A DNA stretch of 64,000 nucleotides from Caballeronia sp. dw_19 (GTDB lineage: Bacteria > Pseudomonadota > Gammaproteobacteria > Burkholderiales > Burkholderiaceae), in NCBI RefSeq assembly GCF_018449515.1, contig NZ_JAAVUQ010000035.1:1-64000 (forward strand). The letters are read 5' to 3'. A program made the translations under genes and the position numbers. This document shows positions 34,528-44,471 of the stretch, in pieces (position 1 is the first letter of the stretch; each line of letters opens with the position of its first letter). Under the pieces are notes generated by a model. It ran no database searches. It was not told where the DNA came from and saw only the letters and a list, made by a program, of their open reading frames with translations.

Positions 34528-35289
34528 TCACGACAACGATCGGCCGCCATCAATCGTGATCACCTGCCCGGTCATGAAGCCCGGCGCATCGGTGGCAACC
34601 CACGTTATCGCGTCGGCGATCTCACCCGGATCGCCGAGCCGTCCCAGCGGAATCTGGGGCAGATAGCGAGCCATCGCCTCGTCCCACGTCTCGCCTGGGC
34701 GCAAGAACTTCTCGAACATCGGCGTCTTCAGCGATCCGGGCGCGATCGAGTTGACGAGAATCCCGTCGCCCGCAAGTTCAAGCGAGAGCGTCTGCGTAAG
34801 CGAGATCGCCGCCGCTTTTGCCGCGCAATACGCGCTCATGCCTGGCCGCGCGCGGATGCCGGATACCGAGGTGACATTGACAATCCGTCCGGACCGCTGC
34901 CGCCGCATCAACGGCGTCACCGCCGCGCACAGGTTCGCGATGCCCGCGACGTTGACGTCCATGATTCTCGTCCACATCGCCGCATCGACGTCCTCGAAGG
35001 GCAGGTTCGTCTGCGGCAACCCTGCGTTGTTGACGAGTACATCGACACGGCCGCAGCGTGCCTCGATGTCGGCCACCGCCTTGCCGACTGCGTCCCGAGC
35101 GCGCACGTCCACCGCCCACGACGCCGCCGTCTCGCCGCCCGGGTCGAGATTCGCTGCCTGTGCCTTCGCTGCCTGCGCATCGATATCAAGCACCATCACC
35201 ACAAAGCCGCGCCGGTGCAAACGCGCCGCCGTCTCCGCACCGACGCCGCTGCCCGCGCCAGTCACAATTGCTACCTTGCTACTGCTCAT
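34528..35289 (-). CDS. Short-chain dehydrogenase/reductase
   Basis: This 253-residue classical SDR has the cofactor motif TGAGSGVG at residues ~10-17, NNAG at ~87-90, catalytic Ser in VTSVSG, and YCAAK (Tyr-x3-Lys) near 154-158. It interconverts a hydroxyl and a keto group with NAD(P)H. It lies between two aldehyde dehydrogenase genes in the leftward operon (68 nt and 50 nt gaps). It could act as an alcohol or 3-hydroxyacyl dehydrogenase for the pathway substrate; the true substrate is unknown. Confidence 0.88.
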   Translation of the reverse strand: MSSSKVAIVTGAGSGVGAETAARLHRRGFVVMVLDIDAQAAKAQAANLDPGGETAASWAVDVRARDAVGKAVADIEARCGRVDVLVNNAGLPQTNLPFEDVDAAMWTRIMDVNVAGIANLCAAVTPLMRRQRSGRIVNVTSVSGIRARPGMSAYCAAKAAAISLTQTLSLELAGDGILVNSIAPGSLKTPMFEKFLRPGETWDEAMARYLPQIPLGRLGDPGEIADAITWVATDAPGFMTGQVITIDGGRSLS

Positions 35290-35339
35290 AGCCTGCTGAC
35301 TCCCTTATCCGATGTTCTTCAATATGTTTCATGCCGCCA

Positions 35340-36791
35340 TCATGCTGAGCGCAGCGGCGGATGCTGGAGGATCGCCTTGCGCCGCATGTAGGCTTCGAGC
35401 CCCTCGATACCGGACTCGTAGCCATGTCCCGACGCCTTGATCCCACCGAACGGCGTCTCGGTGCGCGACAGCACGACCGTGTTCACGCCAACCATCCCCG
35501 CTTCGAGCGCGTCGCTGACCATCGTTGCGCGTTCAAGCGATTCTGTGAACACAAACGAACCAAGCCCGTACGTCGTGTCGTTGGCGCGGCGGATCACGTC
35601 GTCGGTGTCCGAGAAGCGCGCGACCGGCACGATCGGGCCGAATACCTCGTCCGTCATGATCTTCGCGTCATCCGGCACATCTGAAATCACGGTCGGCGCA
35701 AAGAAATAGCCATCTCCGGCTGGCCGGCTGCCCACGTCGTGAACCGTCGCGCCGCGCGCACGCGCGTCGTCGACAAACCCACCCATTACGTCGAGACGGC
35801 GGCGGTTCGCAAGCGCGCCCATCTGTGTAGTAGGTTCGACACCGGGACCCACGCACAGCGCCGCCGCGAACGCGGCGACACGCTCAACGAAACGGTCAAC
35901 CACGCGCTCGTGCACATAGAAGCGGCTTGGCACGTTGCAGACCTGGCCCGAGTTGCGAAACTTCGCTATCGCACATGCCTGCGCCACAGCGTCAACATCG
36001 ACGTCGTCGAACACGATCACGGGTGCGTTGCCGCCCAGCTCCATCGTCGTCACCAGGTCATGATCGACGGCGAGATGGCCCAGCGCGCGGCCCACACCGA
36101 TCGATCCGGTGAGAGACACCTTGCGGATCACGGGGCTCTTCAGCAATCGCTCGGAAATCTGCGCGGGAATGCCGAGCACGAGGTTCGCCACCCCGGGCGG
36201 CAAACCCGCCTCTTCGAGGCATTCAAACACTGCAACCGCAGTCGCGGGCGTTTCTTCCGAAGCCTTGATGACGATCGTGCAGCCCGCCGCAAGCGCGCCA
36301 CCGACCTTCCGCGCAACCGTCGTCGCCGGGAAATTCCACGGCGTGAACGCGGCAACCGGGCCGATCGGCTCGGCAACCACCATCAGTCGCGTACCAGGCG
36401 CTCCCGGCACGATCCGGCCATACGCACGGCGGCCCTCCTCTGCATACCAATCGAGAATATCCGCGCTGACCGCGATCTCCGCCCGGGATTCGGCAAGTGG
36501 CTTTCCCTGCTCCAGGCTCAGGATCGGCGCCGCTGTGTCGACACGTGCGCGCAGCAGCTCGGCCGCACGGCGCAGAATGCGGTAGCGCTCCTGCGGCGCG
36601 GTGTGGCGCCACGGCGTCGCGCTGCGACCCGCGGCGGCGAGTGCCGCGTCGATATCGGCCTCGCCCGCATGCGCGAATTCGGTGAGCGGTCGCGCAGTCG
36701 CGGGGTCAACGACCGTCTCCGCTGTCGTGCCGCTGCCCCGGCGCCACGCACCATCGATGAATTGTCTGATTTCCGGAAAAGTTTGCATCAC
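35340..36791 (-). CDS. Aldehyde dehydrogenase, succinate-semialdehyde dehydrogenase-like (second)
   Basis: This 483-residue NAD(P)-dependent aldehyde dehydrogenase has FTPWNFPATTVARKVGGALA, LTGSIGVGRALG, ELGGNAPVIVFDDVDVDA (Glu) and NSGQVCNVPSRFYV (catalytic Cys). It is a paralogue of the enzyme at 32978 but differs widely, which implies a different substrate or cofactor. It follows the MHS permease gene by only 30 nt. Its role is probably oxidation of an aldehyde or semialdehyde to the acid. Confidence 0.9.
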   Translation of the reverse strand: MMQTFPEIRQFIDGAWRRGSGTTAETVVDPATARPLTEFAHAGEADIDAALAAAGRSATPWRHTAPQERYRILRRAAELLRARVDTAAPILSLEQGKPLAESRAEIAVSADILDWYAEEGRRAYGRIVPGAPGTRLMVVAEPIGPVAAFTPWNFPATTVARKVGGALAAGCTIVIKASEETPATAVAVFECLEEAGLPPGVANLVLGIPAQISERLLKSPVIRKVSLTGSIGVGRALGHLAVDHDLVTTMELGGNAPVIVFDDVDVDAVAQACAIAKFRNSGQVCNVPSRFYVHERVVDRFVERVAAFAAALCVGPGVEPTTQMGALANRRRLDVMGGFVDDARARGATVHDVGSRPAGDGYFFAPTVISDVPDDAKIMTDEVFGPIVPVARFSDTDDVIRRANDTTYGLGSFVFTESLERATMVSDALEAGMVGVNTVVLSRTETPFGGIKASGHGYESGIEGLEAYMRRKAILQHPPLRSA

Positions 36792-36821
36792 TTCTTCTAC
36801 TCCATGAAAAGTGGCGGGCCA

Positions 36822-38183
36822 TCACACCATCGGCAACGGCCGCCTGGCCGTTTCGCGCAGTGTCAATGCCGTTCCCAACGAGATGGCAGCCGCGACCAGC
36901 AACATCCACGCGGGCGCCTTTGCGTCGCCCGTCGCCGCGATCAGCCATGTCGCGAGATACGGTGCTGTACCACCCGCGAGAATCGACGCGAGGTTGTAAC
37001 CGAGATTGAATCCGCTTGCACGCACGCGTGCCGGGAATTGTTCACAGTAAGTTGACAGGATCACACTCATGTACAGCGCCTCGAGCTGGCCGAGCACAAT
37101 CTGGGCAAGGACTGCCGCCGCGACAGAATGCGACATCACGAGAAATGCAGGATAGGCAAGCACAAGGTCAGCCGCGCAGACCGCAATCAGTAAGGGCCGG
37201 CGGCCCACTCGATCCGACATTCTCCCCCAGAAAGGAATGACGAACATCGCAAGGATCAGCGTTGCAGTGGTCGACCACGCGGCGGCTGTACCCGACATCA
37301 CGTTCTGCCTCTGGAAATACGTCGACATATAGGTGAACGTCAAGTAGTACGACATGAATGATGCCAGCGATAGTCCGCAGACAGTCAGCACGCCGCGCGG
37401 ATTCGAGCGTAGCGCCTCCAGCGCCGGCGCACGCGCGACAGAACCGGTCTGTTCGAGACGCTCGAACTGTTGCGATTCCTCCATTCTCCAGCGCAACACG
37501 AGCGTGATCAGGCCGAGCGGCAACGACACGAGGAACGGAATGCGCCAGCCCCAGGCAAGGAGCGCGTCATGCGACATGCTCACATGTAACACTGCCACAC
37601 TCGCCGATCCGAGCATGGTGCCGATCATTGTGCCGAGGTTCATCGTGCTGGTCAGCCGGCCGCGCTGCCCGTCCGGCGCGACCTCCGCAACATAGGATGC
37701 GGCGCTGCCGAGTTCACCTCCCGCTGAAAGTCCCTGAACACAGCGCAGCAGGAACAGCAGCACCGGCGCGGCAATGCCAACCGTCGCGTAGGACGGCAGC
37801 AGGCCGATCGCCGTGCTCGCGAACGCCATCCCGGCAACCGACAGCGTCAGTGCCGGCCGTCGCCCGTAACGGTCGCTGAGGTGGCCGATCAGGATGCCGC
37901 CGAGCGGCCTCAGCACGAACGACGCACCGAATACACCCAGCGTATAAAGTAGCGCGGCAGTCGGGTTGTCCGACGCAAAGAAAACGTTGGCGATCACCGT
38001 CGCGAGAAACGCATAGACGCTGAAATCGAAATACTCCACGATCGTGCCGAAGGCACCAGCCGAAATAATGCGGCGAATGCGCCGTGCCGCCTCACGGTCG
38101 TCATGATCGCTGTGCTCCTCGCCCGCAACCGAGGCGAGCACTGCGGCAACTGGAATGCCACCAGCCTGCTTAATATCACTCAC
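36822..38183 (-). CDS. MFS metabolite:H+ symporter (MHS family)
   Basis: This 453-residue permease has the MHS-type N-terminus: AGAFGTIVEYFDFSVYAFLA (TM1), RPLGGILIGHLSDRYGRRPA (loop 2-3 signature), and GELGSAASYVAEVAPDGQRG. Relatives import dicarboxylates, tricarboxylates, shikimate, proline or alpha-ketoglutarate with protons. Its place between the beta-oxidation and aldehyde dehydrogenase genes makes it the likely importer of the operon's substrate, probably an organic acid. Confidence 0.9.
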   Translation of the reverse strand: MSDIKQAGGIPVAAVLASVAGEEHSDHDDREAARRIRRIISAGAFGTIVEYFDFSVYAFLATVIANVFFASDNPTAALLYTLGVFGASFVLRPLGGILIGHLSDRYGRRPALTLSVAGMAFASTAIGLLPSYATVGIAAPVLLFLLRCVQGLSAGGELGSAASYVAEVAPDGQRGRLTSTMNLGTMIGTMLGSASVAVLHVSMSHDALLAWGWRIPFLVSLPLGLITLVLRWRMEESQQFERLEQTGSVARAPALEALRSNPRGVLTVCGLSLASFMSYYLTFTYMSTYFQRQNVMSGTAAAWSTTATLILAMFVIPFWGRMSDRVGRRPLLIAVCAADLVLAYPAFLVMSHSVAAAVLAQIVLGQLEALYMSVILSTYCEQFPARVRASGFNLGYNLASILAGGTAPYLATWLIAATGDAKAPAWMLLVAAAISLGTALTLRETARRPLPMV

Positions 38184-38237
38184 TGCTGTCTCCTGTCTGT
38201 TCGTATTTGTATGCCATCAAGGCGCGCGGCTATCTGT

Positions 38238-39416
38238 TCAAAGCACCTCGAACAGTCCGGCTGCCCCCATCCCACCGCCGACGCACATCGACACAACGAC
38301 GTAGCGAACCCCTCTGCGTCGCCCTTCGATCAGCGCATGGCCCGCGAGCCGGGCTCCGGACATTCCGTACGGGTGGCCAAGTGCAATTGCGCCGCCGTTG
38401 ACGTTCAATAGCTCATCCGGGATACCAAGCCGTTCGCGGCAGTGGATCACCTGAACCGCGAAGGCTTCGTTGATTTCCCAAAGCCCGATGTCATCCACCG
38501 TCAGACCATGACGCGCCAGCAACTTCGGAATTGCGTAAATTGGCCCGACACCCATTTCGTCCGGCTCGCAGCCCGCCACCGCAAAGCCGCGGAAAAGGCC
38601 AAGGGGCGCGAGGTTGCGCTGCTGCGCCGTGCGCGCATCCATGAGCACGCATGCCGATGCGCCGTCCGACAACTGGCTCGCGTTACCCGCGGTGATGCAA
38701 CCGCCCTCCAGCACCGGTTTCAGCCGGGCAAGACCGTCTGGCGTCGACAGCCGGATGCCCTCATCGGCTTTGAGCAGGTGACGCTCGATCGACGTCGTGC
38801 CGGTCTCCTTGTCGGTGACGCGGCGCTCGACTTCGATCGGCACGATTTCGGCCGCGTAGCGTCCGTTGGCCTGCGCCTCGAACGCACGCTGCTGGCTGCG
38901 AGCGCCAAACTCATCCTGGCGCTCGCGTGAGATGCCGTAGCGCTTCGCGACGACCTCGCCCGTGTCGATCATCGTCAGGTAGATCGATGGCTGATGACTG
39001 ACCAGCCAAGGGTCCTGCTCCATGAAGTGATTCATGTGCTCGTTTTGCACGCAGGAAATCGTGTCGAGTCCGCCGGCCACGACAATCTCCGCCTCACCGC
39101 ACATGATTGCTCGCGCGCCCATCGCGATCGTCTGAAGACCGGACGAGCAGAGCCGGTTCACGGTCACGCCTGGCACGCTCACCGGCAACCCCGCGCGCAA
39201 CGCAATCTGGCGTGCCACATTTTCCCCCGCTGCCCCTTCAGGACGGCCGCAGCCCATCAATACGTCTTCAATCTCGCCCGCCTCGATGCCCGCGCGCTGG
39301 ACCGCATGGCGGACCGCATGAGCGCCCAACGTAGGACCATGCGTCGCATTCAGCGAACCGCGATAAGCCTTGCCGATCGGCGTACGCGCAGTTGATACGA
39401 CAACGACTTCGTTCAT
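38238..39416 (-). CDS. Acetyl-CoA acyltransferase (thiolase, FadA-like)
   Basis: This 392-residue thiolase cleaves 3-ketoacyl-CoA with CoA. The nucleophile Cys is in VNRLCSSGLQT (near residue 88), and the C-terminal catalytic residues are in NEAFAVQ, GGAIALGHPYGMSGAR and CVGGGMGAAG. The start at 39416 overlaps the stop of the FadJ-like gene by one base (TGATG), giving translational coupling of the last two beta-oxidation steps. The longer frame upstream is ignored because this start matches the family MNEVVVVSTARTPIG. Confidence 0.93.
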   Translation of the reverse strand: MNEVVVVSTARTPIGKAYRGSLNATHGPTLGAHAVRHAVQRAGIEAGEIEDVLMGCGRPEGAAGENVARQIALRAGLPVSVPGVTVNRLCSSGLQTIAMGARAIMCGEAEIVVAGGLDTISCVQNEHMNHFMEQDPWLVSHQPSIYLTMIDTGEVVAKRYGISRERQDEFGARSQQRAFEAQANGRYAAEIVPIEVERRVTDKETGTTSIERHLLKADEGIRLSTPDGLARLKPVLEGGCITAGNASQLSDGASACVLMDARTAQQRNLAPLGLFRGFAVAGCEPDEMGVGPIYAIPKLLARHGLTVDDIGLWEINEAFAVQVIHCRERLGIPDELLNVNGGAIALGHPYGMSGARLAGHALIEGRRRGVRYVVVSMCVGGGMGAAGLFEVL

Positions 39417-41542
39417 CACACCGTCTCCTTGCTGATTTCGCCTGCGCTCACACCGGCGCGACTGAACGCGGATAACTTGTGGCCCCGGGCCGCCAGTTCG
39501 AGGAGCAATGCCGGCGGTTGCCAGAACGCGGGTTCTTCGTGGTTGGCGTACACATGCAGGTTCGCGACAACTGCATGAAGCCCGAGTGCGTCGGCGTTGA
39601 ACAGTGGACCGCCCCGATGACGAGGAAACCCATAGCCATTCAGGAAGACGGCATCCACGTCGGAGCCGCGTTGCGCAATGCCTTCTTGCAACAGGCGCGT
39701 ACCTTCGACGATCAATGCGTGGGTGCACCGCTGGATGATTTCGTCGTCAGTGAATGTGCGCGGTGCGACCCCGGCCTCGGCGCGCGCCTGCGAAATCAAT
39801 TCGTTCACTTCCCGGTCCGGCATACCGCCGCGCTGTCCCGCCTCGTAACGATAGATGCCGCTTCCGCCCTTCAAGCCGAGCCGGCCGCTCTCGCTCACAC
39901 GGTCGAGCCACGCGGGCCAGCGCAATTGCGGACGTTCATGCATCTGGCGCTGCCGGATCAAATAACCGACGTCGAGACCGGCGAGATCGGCCACGTGAAA
40001 TGGTCCCATCGCAAAACCCCATTGCTCCAGCGCCGAATCGACCTGCTGCGGCGCCGCGCCGAGTTCGACGATACGCGCCGCCTGACGCAGATACTCATGC
40101 CACATCCGGTTGCCGATGAAGCCGTCGCAAACGCCCGACACGACGCCCACCTTGCCGAGCCGCTTTGCGAGCGCAAGCGCGCTCACGAGGACATCAGGCG
40201 CAGTGACAGTGCCGCGGACGATTTCAAGCAGTCGCATCACCGGCGCCGGACTGAAGAAGTGCAGACCGACAACGTCGCGGGGCCGCTCTGTAAATTGCGC
40301 AATCGCATTCACATCGAGCGTCGACGTATTGGTCGCAAGGATTGCACCGGGACGCATGACGGCGTCGAGGTGCGTGAAGACCTGACGTTTCACGTCCAGA
40401 TCCTCGAAGACCGCTTCGATCACAAGGCCCGCTTCAGCGAGCGAATCGACTTGCGAGACCGGCGTAACCAGTCCGGCGCGGCGCTCCGCCTCGGCCGCCG
40501 ACAGGCGACCCTTCTGCGCCTGCTGCGCATAATGCAAACGGATCGACGCGATGCCCTTTTCAAGTGACTCCGGCTTCGCGTCGAAGAGCCGCACGGCGAC
40601 ACCCGAATTTGCGAAACATGTGGCAATACCTGCGCCCATCGTGCCTGCACCGACAATGGCTACTTCATCCACTGTTCGCGCAGCCACGTCCTGTGCGGCG
40701 CGCTCGTCGAGCGAAGCGGCGCGCTTTTCAGCGAAAAACGCATAGCGCAGCGCTTCGGACTCAGGCCTCGCCACCAGTTCCTCGAACAGCGTGCGTTCGA
40801 TTTGCATACCTTCGTCAAACGGCATGGCACCTGCCGCATCGATACAGCGATTGATCGTTTCAACCGGCAGTGCGTAAGCGTTCTCGCGAGCGGCTTTTCT
40901 CGACGCGCCAGCATCTCGATCGACCGGCAGAGGTCGATCGCAGGTCCGCGGCAACGGCGCACCCGATTCGATCCATCCCGAGAGCAGCTTCACGGCTCCC
41001 TCAATCAGGTCGCCCTCCACGATCGCGTCGACGATGCCCATGCGCTGCGCGGCATCGGCACGCAGCGGGCGGCCAGCGACGATGAACTCCCGCGCCACCA
41101 TGCGGCCGACCAGCCGGGGCAGACGTTGTGTACCGCCGGCGCCTGGCATCAGACCAAGTGTGATTTCGGGCAAACCAAGGCTAGCGCGTGCGGATGCAAC
41201 CCGCGCATGACAACCCAGTGCGAGTTCCATGCCCCCGCCAAGCGCAAAGCCGTCGATCGCCGCGACAACCGGCACGCGTGCCTGCTCGATGCGCGCAATC
41301 AGATCGTTCAGCGACGGAAACGCGGTACTGGGCGCCGTGCCGAATTCGGCGATGTCGGCGCCCGCAGAAAACGCGCGCGCGCCGCTGCCCGCCAACACGA
41401 TACCGCGCACGTCCGGGTTATCGAGCCCGGCACCAATACGTTCGTACAATTCGCTGCGAAGCGCGAAACCGAGTGCATTCACTGGTGGGCTGTCGAGCAG
41501 GATGACCGCGATGCCGCGGCGTATGTCCAACGATGACGTCAT
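39416..41542 (-). CDS. Enoyl-CoA hydratase / 3-hydroxyacyl-CoA dehydrogenase fusion (FadJ/FadB-like)
   Basis: This 708-residue bifunctional enzyme has an N-terminal crotonase domain (residues ~1-190; GSGARAFSAGADIAEFG oxyanion-hole region and AIDGFALGGGMELALGCH). A 3-hydroxyacyl-CoA dehydrogenase follows, with NAD site VAIVGAGTMGAGIATCFANS near 295 and FFSPAPVMRLLEIVRG. C-terminal 3HCDH domains carry GFIGNRMWHEYLRQ, with a GYGFPRHRGGPLF tail motif. It performs hydration and NAD-dependent oxidation in beta-oxidation. Together with the thiolase it completes a cycle; no acyl-CoA dehydrogenase is encoded in this operon. Confidence 0.93.
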   Translation of the reverse strand: MTSSLDIRRGIAVILLDSPPVNALGFALRSELYERIGAGLDNPDVRGIVLAGSGARAFSAGADIAEFGTAPSTAFPSLNDLIARIEQARVPVVAAIDGFALGGGMELALGCHARVASARASLGLPEITLGLMPGAGGTQRLPRLVGRMVAREFIVAGRPLRADAAQRMGIVDAIVEGDLIEGAVKLLSGWIESGAPLPRTCDRPLPVDRDAGASRKAARENAYALPVETINRCIDAAGAMPFDEGMQIERTLFEELVARPESEALRYAFFAEKRAASLDERAAQDVAARTVDEVAIVGAGTMGAGIATCFANSGVAVRLFDAKPESLEKGIASIRLHYAQQAQKGRLSAAEAERRAGLVTPVSQVDSLAEAGLVIEAVFEDLDVKRQVFTHLDAVMRPGAILATNTSTLDVNAIAQFTERPRDVVGLHFFSPAPVMRLLEIVRGTVTAPDVLVSALALAKRLGKVGVVSGVCDGFIGNRMWHEYLRQAARIVELGAAPQQVDSALEQWGFAMGPFHVADLAGLDVGYLIRQRQMHERPQLRWPAWLDRVSESGRLGLKGGSGIYRYEAGQRGGMPDREVNELISQARAEAGVAPRTFTDDEIIQRCTHALIVEGTRLLQEGIAQRGSDVDAVFLNGYGFPRHRGGPLFNADALGLHAVVANLHVYANHEEPAFWQPPALLLELAARGHKLSAFSRAGVSAGEISKETV

Positions 41543-41581
41543 TGATGAGATTCCGATTCCGTGGAGAAACGTGCGCGTCGC

Positions 41582-42400
41582 TCAGCCGATGCGTGCGACG
41601 ATGCCCGCGACACGATCGCGGTGATCAGCGGTCGCATGCGCGAGCGCCTGGAACGCGGCCGACATTTCGAGGACCGTCTCAAGCCGTGCATTCGCCGACT
41701 CACGCATCAGGCGCTTCGCCATGCGCAGCACGTGCGAGGGATTCGCGGCAATGCGCTCCGCCACGGCAAATGCTTGTTCAAGCAGGTCATCGTGTGGCAC
41801 GACCTTCGATACGAGCCCGTACTGGAGCGCTGTCGTCGCATCTATCGTGTCGCCGGTGAATGTCATCTCGGCGGCCCGGGCCGGGCCGATCACGCGCTGC
41901 AACAGCCACGCGCCGCCGTCGCCCGGGATGATGCCCACCTTCACGAAGCTTTCGGCAAACGTCGCCCGCTCGCTCGCGATCCGGAAATCGCACATGCACG
42001 CGAGATCGAGACCCGCACCGATAGCCGGCCCATTGACCGCCGCGATCAGTGGGACCTCGAATTTGTAGAGCGCCATCGTCACGCGATGGATGCCTTCCTG
42101 ATACCGGTACCGGTCTTCAACCGGCTCGATCGACCGATCCTGAGCGCGCGTGTGCATCAGCTTCACGTCGCCACCGGCGCTGAACGCCTTGCCCGCCCCA
42201 GTCAAAATCGCCGCGCGGATCTCGCGATTGCGATGCACCTGTCCGAACACCGCTTCGATGTCGGAGAAGTCGTCCTCGCTGCTCATCGCATTGCGCGTAT
42301 CGGGCGCGTTCAGCGTGATCAACGCGATGCCATCTTTCGCAGTGCAGGTAACGAATGGCTGACGCTCGCCTTGCGCGGATTGTCGGGGAATGTCACTCAC
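41582..42400 (-). CDS. Enoyl-CoA hydratase/isomerase (crotonase family)
   Basis: This 272-residue crotonase-fold protein has LTGAGKAFSAGGDVKLM (first oxyanion-hole region) and AAVNGPAIGAGLDLACMCDF (second). The active-site-region Glu/Asp lies in KVGIIPGDGGAWLLQR. I choose GTG 42400 because it overlaps the upstream gene's TGA by 4 nt (GTGA); translation upstream in this frame only shadows the neighbouring gene. It hydrates or isomerises an unsaturated acyl-CoA, perhaps with a branched, cyclic or dicarboxylic chain given that FadJ already supplies a hydratase. Confidence 0.9.
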   Translation of the reverse strand: MSDIPRQSAQGERQPFVTCTAKDGIALITLNAPDTRNAMSSEDDFSDIEAVFGQVHRNREIRAAILTGAGKAFSAGGDVKLMHTRAQDRSIEPVEDRYRYQEGIHRVTMALYKFEVPLIAAVNGPAIGAGLDLACMCDFRIASERATFAESFVKVGIIPGDGGAWLLQRVIGPARAAEMTFTGDTIDATTALQYGLVSKVVPHDDLLEQAFAVAERIAANPSHVLRMAKRLMRESANARLETVLEMSAAFQALAHATADHRDRVAGIVARIG

Positions 42401-43245
42401 GATGGGTCTCCTGTCTGGCCTGTGAGGCGCGCGAAGCGCGGCAGGCGTTTTTCCGTGAAAGCGGCTCGGCCTTCGGCAAAATCGGCGCCAGTACGTGCGC
42501 CTTGCAATGCCCGGTCGCTCGACGCGATTGCGCCCAGCAGCGTTTCGTCCGAAGCTGCACTCAGCTGTGCCTTGATCGTCGCCATGGATTGCGGTGCACA
42601 GCGCTCGACTAGCAAGCGCAGATAGCCGGCGACGTGCGTGTCGAAGGAGGCCTCGTCGGCGAGCTGGTCGACGAGGCCGAGACGCAGCGCCTCGGAGGCA
42701 TCCACGACTCGGCCCGAGAGCAGCAGGTCCCGGCTGGCTCCAGCACCGATCATCCGTGGCAGCCACCATGCGATGCCGTATTCGGCGACGAGCCCCACGC
42801 GGCTGTAGGTAAAACCAAGCTTCGCATTCGCGGCCGCAATACGGACGTCGCAAAATGCGGCAAGCACGAGACCAACGCCAATCGCGGCACCGTTGATCGC
42901 CGCAACGATTGGCTTGCGCGATACGCTCAGATAGCCGAAGCGGAATTCGTTGAGCGTCTTCGGTTCGGATGCGTACGGAATCGCGCCGTTGGCAACGGGG
43001 CTCGTCCCAAGATCAGCACCAGAACAGAATCCCTTGCCTTCTCCGGTGATACAGATCACGAGACAATCTGGATCAGCGTCGGCTGTCTGCACAAACACGC
43101 GCAATGCGGCATCCATCTCGGGTGTCATCGCGTTCAGCCGATCAGGACGGTTCAGCGCAATCCAGGCAATGCCGTCTGCGAGCCGATACGTTGCATGGGC
43201 CGATTCGTCGCGCACATCCGGACTGTGGGCAGCCTTAATCGCCAT
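42397..43245 (-). CDS. Enoyl-CoA hydratase/isomerase (crotonase family), second
   Basis: This 282-residue crotonase-fold protein has ITGEGKGFCSGADLG and AAINGAAIGVGLVLAAFCDV for the oxyanion hole, then FTYSRVGLVAEYGIAWWLPR. ATG 43245 has AGGAAG upstream and overlaps the CoA-transferase gene by 11 nt. It is not a recent duplicate of the gene at 41582. Three crotonase domains in one operon suggest that one is an isomerase or acts on an unusual acyl group. Confidence 0.9.
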   Translation of the reverse strand: MAIKAAHSPDVRDESAHATYRLADGIAWIALNRPDRLNAMTPEMDAALRVFVQTADADPDCLVICITGEGKGFCSGADLGTSPVANGAIPYASEPKTLNEFRFGYLSVSRKPIVAAINGAAIGVGLVLAAFCDVRIAAANAKLGFTYSRVGLVAEYGIAWWLPRMIGAGASRDLLLSGRVVDASEALRLGLVDQLADEASFDTHVAGYLRLLVERCAPQSMATIKAQLSAASDETLLGAIASSDRALQGARTGADFAEGRAAFTEKRLPRFARLTGQTGDPS

Positions 43246-44461
43246 GGCGCTTCCTTGCTTTGCGCACGACGCCACTCTGTTCCAGTGCCTCGATATCGGA
43301 CGGCGTGAACCTTACTTCCGCGAGAATCTCGCTCGCATGCTGGTTGTATTCGGGTGGGGCCGCATAGACGTTGCCCGGCGTACGCGACAGCTTCACCGGA
43401 ATGCCGGTGCTGCGATACTCGCCGAGTTGTACGACCATCTTGCGGTGCAGCGTATGCGGGTGGGTCAGCACACGATCGACGCTCTGCACCGGGCCGCCGC
43501 CGACACCAACGTCCATCAGCTTGTGCGCCAGTTCTTCGCCGTCGAACTCCTTCAGCCGTGCCTGAATCGCTTCGGCCAGCACCGCCCTGTTCTCGACGCG
43601 TGCCGCGTTACTGCGAAAGCGCGGATCGGTTGCCAGCTCGGGCGCCCCGATCACCGTGCAGAATTTCTCGTACTGGCGATCGTTGCCCACGGTGACGAGC
43701 ATCGGCGCACCCTTGGTCTCGAACAGACTGTATGGCGAGATGCTGGGATGATCGTTGCCTGTGAGCCCCGGCACCTTGCCGGACATGAACCAGTTCGGGG
43801 CGTGCGGATGCAGCAGGCTCACGCCCGTGTCGTAGAGGGTGAGATCGACATGCTGCCCCTTGCCCGAGCGCTCCCGCTCGAACAGCGACATCGAAATGCC
43901 GATCACGGCGTTCGCACCGGTCATCATGTCGATGATCGGCACGCCGACCCGCAACGGACCGCTTTCCTTCGAACCGTTAATCGACACCAGACCCGTCCAC
44001 GCCTGCGCCATCAGGTCATAACCAGGATAGCCGCCGAACGGACCGTCCTTGCCGAATCCGGTTACGCTCGCATAGACCAGTCTCGGAAACCGCTCCGCGA
44101 GCTGCTCGTAACTGAGGCCCCACTTTTCCATTGTGCCCGGCTTGAAGTTCTCGATCAGCACGTCAGCTGTTTCGAGCAGACGCAGCAGCACTTCACGCCC
44201 TTCTTGACGCGATAGATCGAGCGACAGCGCGCGCTTGTTACGATTGACGTTCAGGAAGTAAGCGGATGCATCGCCCTGGAACGGGGGGCCCCACTCGCGC
44301 GTTTCATCGCCCTGCGGCGGCTCGACCTTGATGACGTCGGCGCCGTGGTCGGCCAGTATCTGCCCGGCGAGCGGGCCGCCCAGCACACGCGACACATCAA
44401 TGACACGGATTCCCTTCAGTGCGCCAGCCGCCTGGCCGGCTGCAGCAGATGAACTGCTCAT
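43235..44461 (-). CDS. Class III CoA-transferase (CaiB/BaiF family)
   Basis: This 408-residue CoA-transferase is the first gene of the leftward catabolic operon. Features are GIRVIDVSRVLGGPLAGQIL, DHGADVIKVEPPQGDETR, VLIENFKPGTMEKWGLSYEQ and VGVPIIDMMTGANAVIGI with the active-site aspartate, plus HLDLTLYDT-like central motifs. It activates a carboxylate by CoA transfer, typically from succinyl-CoA or another acyl-CoA, and so commits the substrate to beta-oxidation. ATG 44461 has GGAG at 9-10 nt. A long hairpin (44472-44535) and an operator palindrome (44556-44590) lie directly upstream. Confidence 0.9.
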   Translation of the reverse strand: MSSSSAAAGQAAGALKGIRVIDVSRVLGGPLAGQILADHGADVIKVEPPQGDETREWGPPFQGDASAYFLNVNRNKRALSLDLSRQEGREVLLRLLETADVLIENFKPGTMEKWGLSYEQLAERFPRLVYASVTGFGKDGPFGGYPGYDLMAQAWTGLVSINGSKESGPLRVGVPIIDMMTGANAVIGISMSLFERERSGKGQHVDLTLYDTGVSLLHPHAPNWFMSGKVPGLTGNDHPSISPYSLFETKGAPMLVTVGNDRQYEKFCTVIGAPELATDPRFRSNAARVENRAVLAEAIQARLKEFDGEELAHKLMDVGVGGGPVQSVDRVLTHPHTLHRKMVVQLGEYRSTGIPVKLSRTPGNVYAAPPEYNQHASEILAEVRFTPSDIEALEQSGVVRKARKRHGD

Positions 44462-44471
44462 CAGTCTGTCT